Below are positions 23,111 through 34,140 of a stretch of DNA of 64,000 nucleotides, piece after piece. The translations under genes were made by a program, and so were the position numbers. Source of the stretch: Meiothermus sp. (GTDB lineage Bacteria; Deinococcota; Deinococci; Deinococcales; Thermaceae); contig NZ_JANXCG010000015.1 of NCBI RefSeq assembly GCF_025060375.1, positions 1 through 64,000 on the forward strand, given 5' to 3'. The notes under the pieces were generated by a model. That model ran no database searches. It had not been told where the DNA came from and saw only the letters and a program-made list of their open reading frames with translations. The number at the start of each line of letters is the position of its first letter. The first letter of the stretch is position 1.

Positions 23111-25525
23111 CTACTTGGCCTCCAACCAGTTGTCGCCAATTCCCACCCCCACCTCGAGGGGCACCTCGAACGTCCAGGCGCTTTGCATCACCTCCCGGAC
23201 CACCCCGGCTACCTCGAGGGCCCGCTCAGCTGGGGCTTCCACCAGAAGCTCGTCGTGGACCTGAAGGACCAGGTAGGCCCCCAAGGCTTCCAACCGAGGC
23301 TGGAGCCGAACCATAGCCAGCCGCATCAGGTCGCCCGTCGCGGTACCCTGAATGGGCATGTTGAAGGCCATCCGCTCGGCTGCCTCGCGCACGCTCCGCA
23401 CCCGGGAGTCCAGGTCGGCCACGTAGCGGCGACGGCCGAAGAGGGTCTCCACATAGCCCCGCTCACGGGCCTCGGCCAGGGTGCGCTCAATCCAGACCCG
23501 AACCTTAGGGTAGGAGGCAAAGTAACGCTCAATAAAGCCCACCGCCTCAGGAGGAACGCCGAACATCCAAGCCGCGGTCTGGGTATGGATATCCTTTCCC
23601 TCCCGAAAGACCCGGATGAGGTTCTCATCGCCCGATATGTGGGCAAGCACCCGCAGCTCTATCTGTGAGTAGTCGGCGGCGATGAGCTTCATCCCCGGAG
23701 CAGCGATGAAGGCCTTGCGAATTTTGCGGCCCATCTCGGTGCGCACCGGAATATTCTGCAGATTGGGATCCTGGGAGGAAAGCCGCCCGGTAGCGGTACC
23801 AGTCTGGATAAATCGGGTGTGCAGACGGCCGGTTTTGGGGTGGACCAGTCTGGGCAGCGGCTCCAGGTAGGTGCTCTTGAGCTTGCTGAGTTCGCGATAG
23901 GCCAGGATGTGGTCTATGATCTCGTGCTGGCCCCTCAGCTCCTCCAGCGCGCTGGCCGCGGTGGAGCGCTTTCCGGTCTGGGTCTTGCGCCCCGGCGCAG
24001 CTAGCCCCAGCTCGTCGTAGAGGACGACCTCGAGCTGGTCGCGGGAGTTCAGGTTGAAAGGGCGTCCAGCCAGGCGGTGAACGGCGGCCTCCAAATAGCC
24101 CATTTCCTTGCCCAGCTCCTCCGCAAGCTCCTGCAGGTAGGCCGTATCCAGCGCAACCCCACGGGCCTCCATACGGGCCAGCACCGCAGAAAGCGGCTTT
24201 TCAACCTCCCAGTAAAGCCACTTTAGCCGCCCGTCCTCCTCCACACGGCCCCTCAGGGCTTCCCAAAGGGCCGCGGCCGCCCGGGCCCGTTCAGCAGGGT
24301 CTGGGGTCCAGTCACCCACCCCATAGCGCCTCAGGGTGCCAGCGGGCTCGGTGTTGGAGGGGTCGAGGAGGTAGGCCAAAAGCAAGGGGTCGTCGCCTGG
24401 GGGTACCCAGACCCCCTCCCGCAGGGCCAGCACCGACAGGTCCTTGGCCAAAAGCGCGCGCAACTCGGGAAAACGCCGTAGCTCCTCCACCTGAGGGCTG
24501 GCCTGGTAAACCCGGGCCTCCGCACTGGCGGCCAGGCCCGTCAGGCTGGCCCACATCGGCTGGAGCCGATCCAGGGTGTAGCCCAAAAAGGCCTCCGGCG
24601 GGGGCGGCCAGGGGGCCTCCTCAACCCCGGTCAGGGTCCCCAAAAGCCCCAGCTCACGCAGAATAGAGCCAAACTCGAGCCGCTCCAGCACCACCCTCAA
24701 GGCCTTCAGGTCGGGCGCCCGCCGGTGGCACCCCTCAAACTCAAAGCCAAGGGGGAGATCGGTGTGCACCTGGGCCAGCCGCCGGGAAAGCTCCACGCCC
24801 TCCCGCCCCTCCTCCAAGGCCCTGCGCAGCTTGGGGGAGAGCGCACCCAGGTGGGCGAACAGCCGCTCCAAGGAGCCCCACTCCTGCAACAGCCTGGCCG
24901 CGGTCTTCTCCCCAATTCCCCTGGCCCCCGGCAGGTTGTCGGAAGGGTCGCCCACCAGGGCCCGGAAGTCCACCCACTGCTCCGGCTGGACCCCGTACTT
25001 TTCCCGCAGGGCCGCCGGGGTCATGACCCGCCCATCGGGCAGCACCACCGTAATGCGCTCAGAAAGGAGCTGAAAGCTATCCCGGTCGCCGGTGAGGATG
25101 CGCACCGGGTAACCCTGGGCCTCGGCGCGGCGGGCCAAGGTGCCAATCACGTCGTCGGCCTCGTAGCCGGGAACCTCCAACCGGCCCAGCCCCAGCAGGT
25201 CCACCAATTCCTTGATCTGCTCGAGCTGGGCAGGAAAGTCCTCAGGGGTGGAGGCCCGACCCGCTTTGTACTCCTCATAGGCCTCGTGGCGAAAGGTTCG
25301 GGCCGGAGCATCAAAAATCACCACCACGCAGTCGCCATCCTCCTTGAGGAGCCTGAGGAGACTGCGCATGAAGCCGTAGATGGCCTGGACAGGCTGGCCC
25401 CGGGAGGTGGTTAGCCGCTCGTAGGCGAAGTAGCTGCGGTAGGCTAGGTGATGGCCGTCCACCAGCCAGACGCGCTCGGGCCGGGCCCGTTGCGAACTCT
25501 GGGCGAACAAACTGGGCTGCTCCAC
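23111..25525 (-). CDS. polA: DNA polymerase I lacking motif B (O-helix)
   Basis: 804 residues, Taq-like. The 5' nuclease domain is intact (WLVDGHHLAYRSYFA, FDAPARTFRHEAYEEYKAGR, GYEADDVIGTLA, TGDRDSFQLL). The middle domain lacks proofreading residues, as in Thermus. In the polymerase domain, motif A (AADYSQIELRVLAHISGDENL) and motif C (LQVHDELL) are present. Between them FGVPPEAV runs directly into GFIERYF at residues 662-663. Taq has about 36 further residues there, including RRAAKTINFGVLYG. Another oddity is QGTATGDLM, where Taq has QGTAADLM, one residue shorter. The GTG start is leaderless, with TAGAAT 6 nt upstream. The reading frame is otherwise complete. Confidence 0.9.
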   Translation of the reverse strand: MEQPSLFAQSSQRARPERVWLVDGHHLAYRSYFAYERLTTSRGQPVQAIYGFMRSLLRLLKEDGDCVVVIFDAPARTFRHEAYEEYKAGRASTPEDFPAQLEQIKELVDLLGLGRLEVPGYEADDVIGTLARRAEAQGYPVRILTGDRDSFQLLSERITVVLPDGRVMTPAALREKYGVQPEQWVDFRALVGDPSDNLPGARGIGEKTAARLLQEWGSLERLFAHLGALSPKLRRALEEGREGVELSRRLAQVHTDLPLGFEFEGCHRRAPDLKALRVVLERLEFGSILRELGLLGTLTGVEEAPWPPPPEAFLGYTLDRLQPMWASLTGLAASAEARVYQASPQVEELRRFPELRALLAKDLSVLALREGVWVPPGDDPLLLAYLLDPSNTEPAGTLRRYGVGDWTPDPAERARAAAALWEALRGRVEEDGRLKWLYWEVEKPLSAVLARMEARGVALDTAYLQELAEELGKEMGYLEAAVHRLAGRPFNLNSRDQLEVVLYDELGLAAPGRKTQTGKRSTAASALEELRGQHEIIDHILAYRELSKLKSTYLEPLPRLVHPKTGRLHTRFIQTGTATGRLSSQDPNLQNIPVRTEMGRKIRKAFIAAPGMKLIAADYSQIELRVLAHISGDENLIRVFREGKDIHTQTAAWMFGVPPEAVGFIERYFASYPKVRVWIERTLAEARERGYVETLFGRRRYVADLDSRVRSVREAAERMAFNMPIQGTATGDLMRLAMVRLQPRLEALGAYLVLQVHDELLVEAPAERALEVAGVVREVMQSAWTFEVPLEVGVGIGDNWLEAK

Positions 25526-25566
25526 CCCGGTATTCTACCCGGATTCGGTCTAAAACATAAAGCCGG

Positions 25567-25935
25567 TCAGGGGGGTGGGGCCGGCAGCAGGGGAGCCCCC
25601 AGCTCGAGCTGGAGCACCGGGCCACCCCCCACCAGCACCACCAGGCGGTAGTACCCCTCGTCCAGGCGGCTGAAGCGGGCCTGGTAGCTCCCGGGGGCCT
25701 CCACCCAGATGGAGCGCTCCTCGAAAAGCCGGTCGTCCTTGTACCAGCGCAGCTCGAGGTACCCAGGCTCACCCACCCGCCGCACCGTGAGGTAGGCCAC
25801 TGCCCCACCGGGAACTGCCTCGAGACGCCCGCTCAGGCCCAACCGGGGCGGGAAACTGGCCCGGCCGGGGTCAAGAGGGACGAAGGTGTAGCGGCAAGCC
25901 GACAGGAGCAGAAGAAGACACAGCCAGCACCTCAT
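25567..25935 (-). CDS. small lipoprotein
   Basis: 122 residues. MRCWLCLLLLLSACRYT has a lipobox-like LSAC, so the mature protein would be lipid-anchored at the Cys. The rest is beta-rich and Arg/Glu-rich, with GYLELRWYKDDRLFEERSIWVEAPGSYQARF and YRLVVLVGGG, like a small immunoglobulin-type or PKD-like fold. No known family recognised. Its ATG overlaps the rsmE stop by 4 bp, making it the last gene of the acpS operon. Confidence 0.6.
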   Translation of the reverse strand: MRCWLCLLLLLSACRYTFVPLDPGRASFPPRLGLSGRLEAVPGGAVAYLTVRRVGEPGYLELRWYKDDRLFEERSIWVEAPGSYQARFSRLDEGYYRLVVLVGGGPVLQLELGAPLLPAPPP

Positions 25936-26630
25936 AGGCCCTCCGCGGCGGTGATAAGGCTCAAAAGGGCTACGGGAGCGGTCTCGGCCCGCAGGATGCG
26001 GGGGCCCAAGGCCACCGGGATAAACCCCCGCGCCCTCAAAAACCCCACCTCCTCCTCCGTGAGCCCCCCTTCAGGGCCGGTGATGAGGGCGGTGGGCCGG
26101 GTGGGGTCAAAAACCTCCCGCACCCGCCCGACCGCGTAGGGGTGAGCCACAAAACCCTGCTCCACTGGGGGCACCTGATCCAGGGGGCAAAGGGGCTCCA
26201 CCTGGGGCACCACGCTGCGCAGGCACTGCTTAGCCGCCTCCTGAGCCACCCGGCGAAGGCGCAAGAGCTTGCCCTCGCTCAGCTCACGCACCACGCAGCG
26301 CCGGGTCAGCACCGGAACCACCTGGGTCGCTCCCAGCTCGGTAGCAGCCCGAACCACCTCGGCCAGATGGTCCCCCTTGAGCAAGGGCACATAGAGGACG
26401 ATGGGGATAGGGGGCTCCCGCCCTGCCGCCCAGGTTTCCTCCACCCTCAGCCGTACCCAACCCCGGCCCACCGCCAGCACCCGGGCCCGGCCCTCCCGGC
26501 CCTTTCCATCAAACACACTCAAAGCATCCCCCGGCCGGGCTCGTAAAACCTCCACCAGGTGGTGGGCCTCCCTGCCCAGAAGCTCCACCTCTGGCGCCAG
26601 GCTCGGAACATGGGCCCGATGTGGCCGCAT
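25932..26630 (-). CDS. rsmE: 16S rRNA m3U1498 methyltransferase RsmE
   Basis: 232 residues from the ATG at 26630, one base after the prmA stop; the ORF-track start lies in prmA. MRPHRAHVPSLAPEVELLGREAHHLVEVLRARPGD is the N-terminal PUA-like part. KGDHLAEVVRAATELGATQVVPV, RRVAQEAAKQCLRSVVPQV and ALITGPEGGLTEEEV belong to the SPOUT knot that binds S-adenosylmethionine. It methylates U1498 of 16S rRNA in the decoding region. prmA-rsmE is a widespread gene pair. Confidence 0.92.
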   Translation of the reverse strand: MRPHRAHVPSLAPEVELLGREAHHLVEVLRARPGDALSVFDGKGREGRARVLAVGRGWVRLRVEETWAAGREPPIPIVLYVPLLKGDHLAEVVRAATELGATQVVPVLTRRCVVRELSEGKLLRLRRVAQEAAKQCLRSVVPQVEPLCPLDQVPPVEQGFVAHPYAVGRVREVFDPTRPTALITGPEGGLTEEEVGFLRARGFIPVALGPRILRAETAPVALLSLITAAEGL

Positions 26631-26631
26631 A

Positions 26632-27393
26632 CTAAACCGCCGCCCAGGTAAGGCAGACCCACTCCCCTTCCTGCTCCCGCTCAAGCAGCCGGAACGAGCA
26701 GGCCTCCAAGGCTTCCCGAACCATCCCTTCCCGCTCAACCAGGATGCCCGTGGCGACGAGCAGGCCGCACATCCCAAAAGCCTTCCGGTAATCCTCGGCC
26801 AGATGGGCGTGCAATTCAGCGTAGAGGTTGGCCAACACCAGGTCAAAGGGCCCCTCCACGTCGGCAAGACTTCCCTCCGCAAAGCGCACCTCCACCCGGT
26901 TGCGCTCGGCATTGGCCCTTGCCTGAGGAATCACCGCTGGGTCGATGTCCACCCCCCAAGCCTCCGCCCCCAGCATCGCCGCCGCAATGGCCAGGATGCC
27001 CGAGCCAGTGCCCAGGTCAAGCACCCGCATACCGGGCTCCACCCGGCGGGAGAGGGCCTCCAGGGCCATCCGGGTGGTCTCATGGTGGCCGGTACCAAAG
27101 GCCATGCCCGGCTCGATCACCAAGCGGCGCTCAGGGCCCTCCCAGCGGTGCCAAGGTGCTAGCACCACAAAGGACCCAGCCCGCACCGGCTTCAGGTCGC
27201 GCCGGTAGGCCTCCAGCCAGTCGGTGTCGGGAAGCTCCATCCACTCCCCCGGCAGGGACAGCTCCACACGGGAGGGAAAATAGGCCCAGACCTCACCCGG
27301 CTTCTCCTCCAAGCCCCTCGCCCCCAGCTCAAAGAGCAAGGGGGTGTAGGGATCCAGGCTCTCAAAGTCGCCCCTGAGGCGAAAGACGTGCAT
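26632..27393 (-). CDS. prmA: ribosomal protein L11 methyltransferase
   Basis: 253 residues. An N-terminal L11-binding domain is followed by a Rossmann methyltransferase: IEPGMAFGTGHHETTRMALE is the PrmA signature, VLDLGTGSGILAIAAAMLGA the S-adenosylmethionine loop, and FDLVLANLYAEL the catalytic NxY-type motif. It trimethylates ribosomal protein L11. The length matches the Thermus enzyme. It follows the BtuF-like gene by 4 nt. Confidence 0.93.
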   Translation of the reverse strand: MHVFRLRGDFESLDPYTPLLFELGARGLEEKPGEVWAYFPSRVELSLPGEWMELPDTDWLEAYRRDLKPVRAGSFVVLAPWHRWEGPERRLVIEPGMAFGTGHHETTRMALEALSRRVEPGMRVLDLGTGSGILAIAAAMLGAEAWGVDIDPAVIPQARANAERNRVEVRFAEGSLADVEGPFDLVLANLYAELHAHLAEDYRKAFGMCGLLVATGILVEREGMVREALEACSFRLLEREQEGEWVCLTWAAV

Positions 27394-27397
27394 GGAC

Positions 27398-28192
27398 CTA
27401 GTCTAGCACCCCCCTAATTTGCCCCACCAGCCGCTCCAGGTACCCAAAGAAGAGCGGCCCGTAGTGGGCCAGCTCATCCCCACCGGTCACCACCAAGGGC
27501 AGCGCCCAGCCCCGCTCAGCCATAAGCTGCTCGGCCCTTTCCCGGGCCCTCGAGCGATGCGGCTTGGGCTCATAAATGAAAAGCTCAGGAGCCCTACAGG
27601 GCACCTCGGCCAGCTCAGGGGCGAAGTAGCTTTGGGGGTGCTGGGAAAAAATGTTCTGCAACCCCAGATGCCGCAAGGCCTCATCCACATAGCTGCCCCG
27701 GCCTACGGTGATGGGACCGCCCAGGTCGAGCTCGAGGTACACCCTCCGGGAGGGCAGGGCCCGGTAAAGCCGGGCATACCGCTCGGCCAACCCCTGGGCA
27801 AGCTGAGTGGCGGCCTCCGGCACACCCAGCAGGGCCCCCAGCAGCACCGCGTTTTCCATAATCCCGTAGGGGCTTTGCGGCAACGGCAGCGGGTACACGG
27901 GAAAACCCCGCTCCACCAGCGCCTGCAGCAGCTCTCGCTGAACCCCGGTGCTGACCAGCACCAAATCGGGCTCCAGGGATGCCAAAAGCTCCCAGCGAAC
28001 CCGGGTGTAGCTCGAGACCACCGGCAGCCCCAAAACCCCCGCTGGCCGGTAGCAAAAGGCGCTGCGACCCACCAACCGCTGGCCCAGCCCCAGCGCGAAG
28101 AGGGTATCGGTGGCGTTTGGCGCTAGGGAGACAATCCTCTCTGGGGCTTCAGGCAGCTCAATGGGCCCCAACCAGTCGTGCACGATTCTCAT
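27398..28192 (-). CDS. BtuF-like helical-backbone metal-receptor protein without signal peptide
   Basis: 264 residues. Fold markers are ERIVSLAPNATDTLFALGLGQRLVGRS, WELLASLEPDLVLV and GRGSYVDEALRHLGLQNIF, as in cobalamin and iron-chelate binding proteins. The protein begins MRIVHDWLGPIELPEAPERI, with no signal sequence and no in-frame upstream start, since its ATG overlaps coaE. It is therefore probably cytoplasmic, unlike true BtuF. Similar signal-less homologues are commonly annotated as cobalamin-binding. No transporter genes are adjacent. A corrinoid or heme chaperone is possible but unproven. Confidence 0.7.
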   Translation of the reverse strand: MRIVHDWLGPIELPEAPERIVSLAPNATDTLFALGLGQRLVGRSAFCYRPAGVLGLPVVSSYTRVRWELLASLEPDLVLVSTGVQRELLQALVERGFPVYPLPLPQSPYGIMENAVLLGALLGVPEAATQLAQGLAERYARLYRALPSRRVYLELDLGGPITVGRGSYVDEALRHLGLQNIFSQHPQSYFAPELAEVPCRAPELFIYEPKPHRSRARERAEQLMAERGWALPLVVTGGDELAHYGPLFFGYLERLVGQIRGVLD

Positions 28193-28764
28193 CCCAGGGC
28201 CTCCTCGAGCCAGGCCGCCACCCGGGCCTGCAGGGTCCCTAGGTCGGCCTCGTTCCAGATCACCCAGGTGGCCCTGCGCAACTTCTCCTCCTGGGGAAGC
28301 TGGGCCCTATCCCGAGCCTCAAACTCCGCCTCGGAAAGCCCCCGCGCCACCACCCGCCGCCGTCTGTGCTCCTCCGGCGCGGCCACCACCAACACCCCGT
28401 CAAACTCCCCCTCCCGTCCAGACTCGAAGAGCAGAGGTATCTCCTGCACCAGAAGGGGAACCCCCCGAGCCCGGGCCCGCTCCGTCTCCTCCTCGAGCCG
28501 GGCCCGCACGTAAGGGTGCAGAAGGCTCTCCAGCCGCCGCCGGGCCTCCGCATCGGCAAAGACCAAGGCCCCGAGCGCCCGACGGTCCACCTCCCCTGAG
28601 CGGCAGGCCTCTGGAAACATGCGGCAAATCTCGGCCTTGAGCACCTCCGCTCCCTCGCGGGCCAGCGCGTCGGCATCCAACACCGGCACCCCTCGCCTGC
28701 GCAAAAGCTCCGCCACCGTGCTCTTCCCGCTGCCAATGCTACCGGTGAGGCCCACAAGGCGCAT
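28189..28764 (-). CDS. coaE: dephospho-CoA kinase
   Basis: About 191 residues from ATG 28764 (MRLVGLTGSIGSGKSTVAELL, the P-loop at its usual place; an ATG four codons earlier is possible). VPVLDADALAREG and the HPYVRARLEEE lid region are typical. It phosphorylates dephospho-CoA to finish CoA synthesis. It sits 15 nt after the AEC transporter stop and overlaps the next gene by 4 bp. Confidence 0.92.
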   Translation of the reverse strand: MRLVGLTGSIGSGKSTVAELLRRRGVPVLDADALAREGAEVLKAEICRMFPEACRSGEVDRRALGALVFADAEARRRLESLLHPYVRARLEEETERARARGVPLLVQEIPLLFESGREGEFDGVLVVAAPEEHRRRRVVARGLSEAEFEARDRAQLPQEEKLRRATWVIWNEADLGTLQARVAAWLEEALG

Positions 28765-28779
28765 CGGGCTAAGCATACC

Positions 28780-29673
28780 CTAGCCCACCCCGATCAGGAG
28801 CAACACCAGAGGAACCGTCGCGAAGGAGAGCACCGAGGAGACCACCACCGCGCGGGCCGCCCTGGGGGCGTTGCCCCCGAACTCCCCCGCCATCAGAAAG
28901 GCATTGACCGCAATGGGCATGGCGCTCTGTAGGACCAGGACCTGGAGGTCCAGCCGCTCCAGCCCCAAAGCCCAGCCTGCCAAAGCGGCAAGCCCCGGCG
29001 CAGCCAGTAGGCGCAGGCCGCTGGCCTTGAGCTCAAAAACCCCCCACTCCGGCTTTGAGCGGGCAATCTGGATACCTAGGGTGAGAAGCATCACCGGGAT
29101 ACAGGCCTGCCCCAGCAGGTGAACCCCTTCGTCCAGGCCAAGCGGCAGCGGGATGGAAAACCCCCGCACCAGAATTCCCCCTGCCAGCGCCCAAAAAAGC
29201 GGCAGCCGCAGGGTAAAGAGCAGGCCCTGCAAAAACCCTCCCCCCCGCAAGAACGCCGGCCCCAGGCCAAACATCAGCACACTGCTGGCGATGAAATACA
29301 CCACCGCCCGGTCCAACCCCGGCTGCCCCAGGGCAAAAAAGGTGAGCGAGAGGCCCATATTGCCCGAGTTAGGGAAAGTCGCTGAGGCCACCAGGGTCTT
29401 CGTTGAACCCGCGTCCAAGCGCCACAGCCGGCCTAGGAGCAGGGCCAGGGCATAGAGGCCGGCGGAGGCTAGAAAAAAGGCCAGGGTAATGCCCAAGACG
29501 CTTGCGCTGCTCAGCCTGGCCCTGAGCATGGCGTCGAAGATGAGCACCGGCACCAGCACGTAGATGGAGAGCTTGGAAAGGGTCGGCAGGTCAAACTCAA
29601 TGCGCCGCCCCACCAAGTAGCCGGTGAGCACGATAAAGGCCACGGGGACGATGGTGTTGAGCAGGGCCTCCAT
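28780..29673 (-). CDS. AEC-family (auxin efflux carrier-like) transporter
   Basis: 297 residues, about ten hydrophobic helices in two halves. TIVPVAFIVLTGYLVGRR, ATFPNSGNMGLSLTFFALG and QSAMPIAVNAFLMAGEFGGN match the two conserved AEC regions, including the proline-bearing crossover motifs. Family members export or exchange small organic acids; the substrate cannot be read here. It lies 6 nt after acpS. Confidence 0.85.
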   Translation of the reverse strand: MEALLNTIVPVAFIVLTGYLVGRRIEFDLPTLSKLSIYVLVPVLIFDAMLRARLSSASVLGITLAFFLASAGLYALALLLGRLWRLDAGSTKTLVASATFPNSGNMGLSLTFFALGQPGLDRAVVYFIASSVLMFGLGPAFLRGGGFLQGLLFTLRLPLFWALAGGILVRGFSIPLPLGLDEGVHLLGQACIPVMLLTLGIQIARSKPEWGVFELKASGLRLLAAPGLAALAGWALGLERLDLQVLVLQSAMPIAVNAFLMAGEFGGNAPRAARAVVVSSVLSFATVPLVLLLIGVG

Positions 29674-29679
29674 ACCCCG

Positions 29680-31465
<1,786 letters not shown>

Positions 31466-31473
31466 TGGGTGCT

Positions 31474-32572
31474 ATGGAGCTGGAGACCCTCAGACATCGC
31501 CTGGACACCCTCCGGGGGTATCTTTGACATCGCCGGCAAGGAAGCACGGCTGAAGGAACTCGAGCCCCTCCTGAATGACCCCCACCTTTGGAGCGACGCC
31601 GAAAAGGCCCGAAGGATTTCCCAGGAGGCTGCCCGGCTGCGCAAGGCGGTGGAGGGCTATCGGCGCCTGGAGTCCGACCTGCAAGGGCTTCTGGAACTCT
31701 GGGCAGAGATGGGGGCCGAGGGGCGGGCCGAGCTAGCGCCTGAGCTCGAGCGAGCCGGACAGGAGCTCGAGGAGCTCTACCACCAGACCCTGCTCTCTTT
31801 CCCCTACGCCGAGAACCCGGCCATCGTAACCATCAAGCCAGGCGCAGGGGGCACCGAGGCCTGCGACTGGGCGCAGATGCTCTACCGCATGTACACCCGC
31901 TTTGCCGAGCGAAAGGGCTTTAGTGTGGAGCTGGTTGACCTGGAACCCGGGCCCGAGGCGGGCATCGATCACGCTCAGTTCATCGTGCGCGGCGAGAATG
32001 CCTACGGCCTGCTCTCTGCAGAGGCCGGGGTACATCGCCTGGTCCGCCCCTCCCCCTTCAACGCCCAGGGCAAGCGCCAGACCAGCTTTGCCGCGGTGGA
32101 GGTAATGCCCGAGGTAGACGACACCGTGGAGGTCCAGATCAACCCCGAGGACCTGCGCATTGAAGTGATGCGCTCCCAGGGCAAGGGCGGCCAGGGGGTC
32201 AACACCACCGACTCAGCCGTTCGGGTGGTGCACCTACCCACGGGCCTTCAGGTCAAGTGCCAGATCACCCGCAGCCAGCAGAAGAACAAGGAGCTGGCCC
32301 TGAGCATCCTCCGCTCCAAGCTCTTTGAAATTGAGTTCCGGAAGAAACAGGAGGAGCTGGCCCGTCTCCGCGGCGAGGTCCGCCCCATCGAGTGGGGTAG
32401 CCAGATTCGCAGCTACGTGCTGGACAAGCAGTACGTCAAGGATCACCGCACCGGGGAGCTGCGCCACGACCCTGAGAACGTGCTGGACGGAGACCTGGAG
32501 AGCCTAATCTGGGCTGGGCTGGAGTGGAAGGCCGGCCGCCGAGAGACCGCCGCAGTGGGGGATGAAGAGTAG
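31474..32572 (+). CDS. prfB: peptide chain release factor 2 with programmed +1 frameshift
   Basis: The gene starts at ATG 31474 in a frame different from the ORF track: 17 codons (MELETLRHRLDTLRGYL) end at an in-frame TGA at 31525-31527. The slippery CTT followed by TGAC lets the ribosome move one base forward and continue DIAGKEARLKELEPLL to 32572, giving 365 residues. RLVRPSPFNAQ holds the SPF stop-codon-reading motif and GGQGVNTTDSAVR the GGQ hydrolysis motif. The factor releases peptides at UGA and UAA. Low RF2 favours the shift and so raises RF2. Confidence 0.93.
31513..31528 (+). promoter_or_regulatory. RF2 programmed frameshift site
   Basis: CGGGGGTATCTTTGAC: a purine-rich Shine-Dalgarno-like GGGGG, then CTT slip codon and TGA-C, essentially the same as the Escherichia coli prfB site. 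Confidence 0.9.
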
Positions 32573-32590
32573 CCTCCACTGGCCTTAGCC

Positions 32591-34114
32591 TCAAAACCTG
32601 AGGCGCTCCTGCAGGTAGGCGGCCAGCTCGCTCACCGCGACCCTTTCCTGCTGCATGGTGTCGCGATCGCGCACCGTAACCGTGTCCTTCAAAGCGGGAC
32701 TACCGCTCTGGCTCTTGCCAATGGTGTCGTAGTCCACCGTCACGCAGAAGGGGGTACCCACCTCGTCGTGGCGGCGGTAGGCCTTACCGATGTTGCCGGT
32801 GTCCTCGTAGAATACCCGGCCCAGACCCAAGGCCTGCAGCTCGGCTTTGAGTCGGCGTGCGTAGGAGGTGATCTCCTCCCTGTTTTTGGCCAAAGGGATC
32901 ACCGCCACCTTGATGGGGGCCAGGTGGGGCTTGAGCCTCAGCACCACCCGCTCTTCTCCATTGGGAAGACGCTCTTTGGTGTAGGCTTGGGAAAGAAGCG
33001 CCAGCACTCCGCGGTCAACCCCTGCCGAAGGCTCGATCACAAAGGGCACAAACCACTCCTTGGTCTCGGGGTCCTGCACTGCCAGCCGGGCGGTGGAGTG
33101 GCGGTTTTCCATCACCCTGGCCTGAATCCTGAGCTCCGACTGGCCCCGGGTATGGCTGCCCAGGTCGTAATCGCTGCGATTGGCGATGCCCTCGATTTCC
33201 TCAAACCCCAAGGTGGGAAAGTTATACATCAGATCAAAGGTGCGCTTGGAGTAGTGGGAGAGGTCTTCCTTGGGAACATCCAAAACCCGAATCTGCTCGC
33301 GGGGAATCCCCTGCGCCTCCCACCAAGCGAGCCTTATCTCCAGCCAGCGCTGGTGCCATTCCTCATCGGTGCCGGGCTTGACGAAGTACTCGATCTCCAT
33401 CTGCTCAAACTCACGCACCCGGAAGATGAAGTTGCGGGGGGTAATCTCGTTGCGGAAGGCCTTGCCAATCTGGGCCACACCAAAGGGCAGGCGGCGGGAG
33501 GTAGCGTCCAGTATGTTTTTGAAGTTGATGAAAATCCCTTGGGCGGTCTCGGGCCGCAGGTAGCCGAACGACTCCTCATCAGCCACCGGGCCAATCTGGG
33601 TCTTGAACATCATGTTGAAGGGCCTAGGGGGCGTCCAGTCGCCCTTAGCCCCATCAGCAGGGTCCACTACGCCGGCCGCGTTCATGGCCGAGGCGGCCCG
33701 TTCGGGCTCAGCCAGCATCTGGGCCACCAGGGCGGCCAGGCTCGCCTCAGGGAGGCCCATAGCCCTAGCCACCGCCTCTAGCACTGCAGGGGTCTGCTCC
33801 TTGAGCAGGTGGTCCAGGCGGTAGCGCTTTTTGGAGATGCGGTTATCCACCAAAGGGTCGGAGAAGGTGGCCTCGTGGCCTGAGTAATGCAACACCAAGC
33901 GGTGAGTGAGGATGCTCGAGTCGAGCCCCTCCATATCGTCCCGCTCATAGACCATGGCCTTCCACCAAGCCGCCTTGAGGTTGTTCTTGAGCTCAACCCC
34001 AAGAGGGCCGTAGTCGTAGGTACCCTGCAAACCCCCGTAGATGTCCGAGCCAGGAAAGATGAAGCCCCTCCGTTTGCACAGGCTGACCAGTTCCTCCAGC
34101 GTTTCAGCAGGCAT
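32591..34114 (-). CDS. glyS: glycyl-tRNA synthetase (single-chain type)
   Basis: 507 residues, the alpha2 class IIa form also found in archaea and Thermus. [28 protein letters not shown] is the N-terminal signature. [18 protein letters not shown] and [28 protein letters not shown] contain motif 2, and [18 protein letters not shown] motif 3. The C-terminal anticodon-binding domain contains [24 protein letters not shown] precedes the ATG. A T-box riboswitch controls it from the leader upstream. Confidence 0.95.
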   Translation of the reverse strand: MPAETLEELVSLCKRRGFIFPGSDIYGGLQGTYDYGPLGVELKNNLKAAWWKAMVYERDDMEGLDSSILTHRLVLHYSGHEATFSDPLVDNRISKKRYRLDHLLKEQTPAVLEAVARAMGLPEASLAALVAQMLAEPERAASAMNAAGVVDPADGAKGDWTPPRPFNMMFKTQIGPVADEESFGYLRPETAQGIFINFKNILDATSRRLPFGVAQIGKAFRNEITPRNFIFRVREFEQMEIEYFVKPGTDEEWHQRWLEIRLAWWEAQGIPREQIRVLDVPKEDLSHYSKRTFDLMYNFPTLGFEEIEGIANRSDYDLGSHTRGQSELRIQARVMENRHSTARLAVQDPETKEWFVPFVIEPSAGVDRGVLALLSQAYTKERLPNGEERVVLRLKPHLAPIKVAVIPLAKNREEITSYARRLKAELQALGLGRVFYEDTGNIGKAYRRHDEVGTPFCVTVDYDTIGKSQSGSPALKDTVTVRDRDTMQQERVAVSELAAYLQERLRF

Positions 34115-34140
34115 GGTTCTCCTCCAAGAAAGGCGAGGCG

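Noticed and set aside
22266-23264. 332-residue plus-strand ORF opposite the enoyl-CoA hydratase gene and the 3' end of polA
   Set aside because: Antisense shadow without motifs; both minus-strand genes have conserved catalytic residues.
23530-23555. Intein or intron as explanation for the polA gap
   Set aside because: Sequence is missing, not inserted; the reading frame continues across the junction and no splicing motifs are near.
32768-33781. 337-residue plus-strand ORF within glyS
   Set aside because: Antisense to a conserved synthetase; no start signal or family match.
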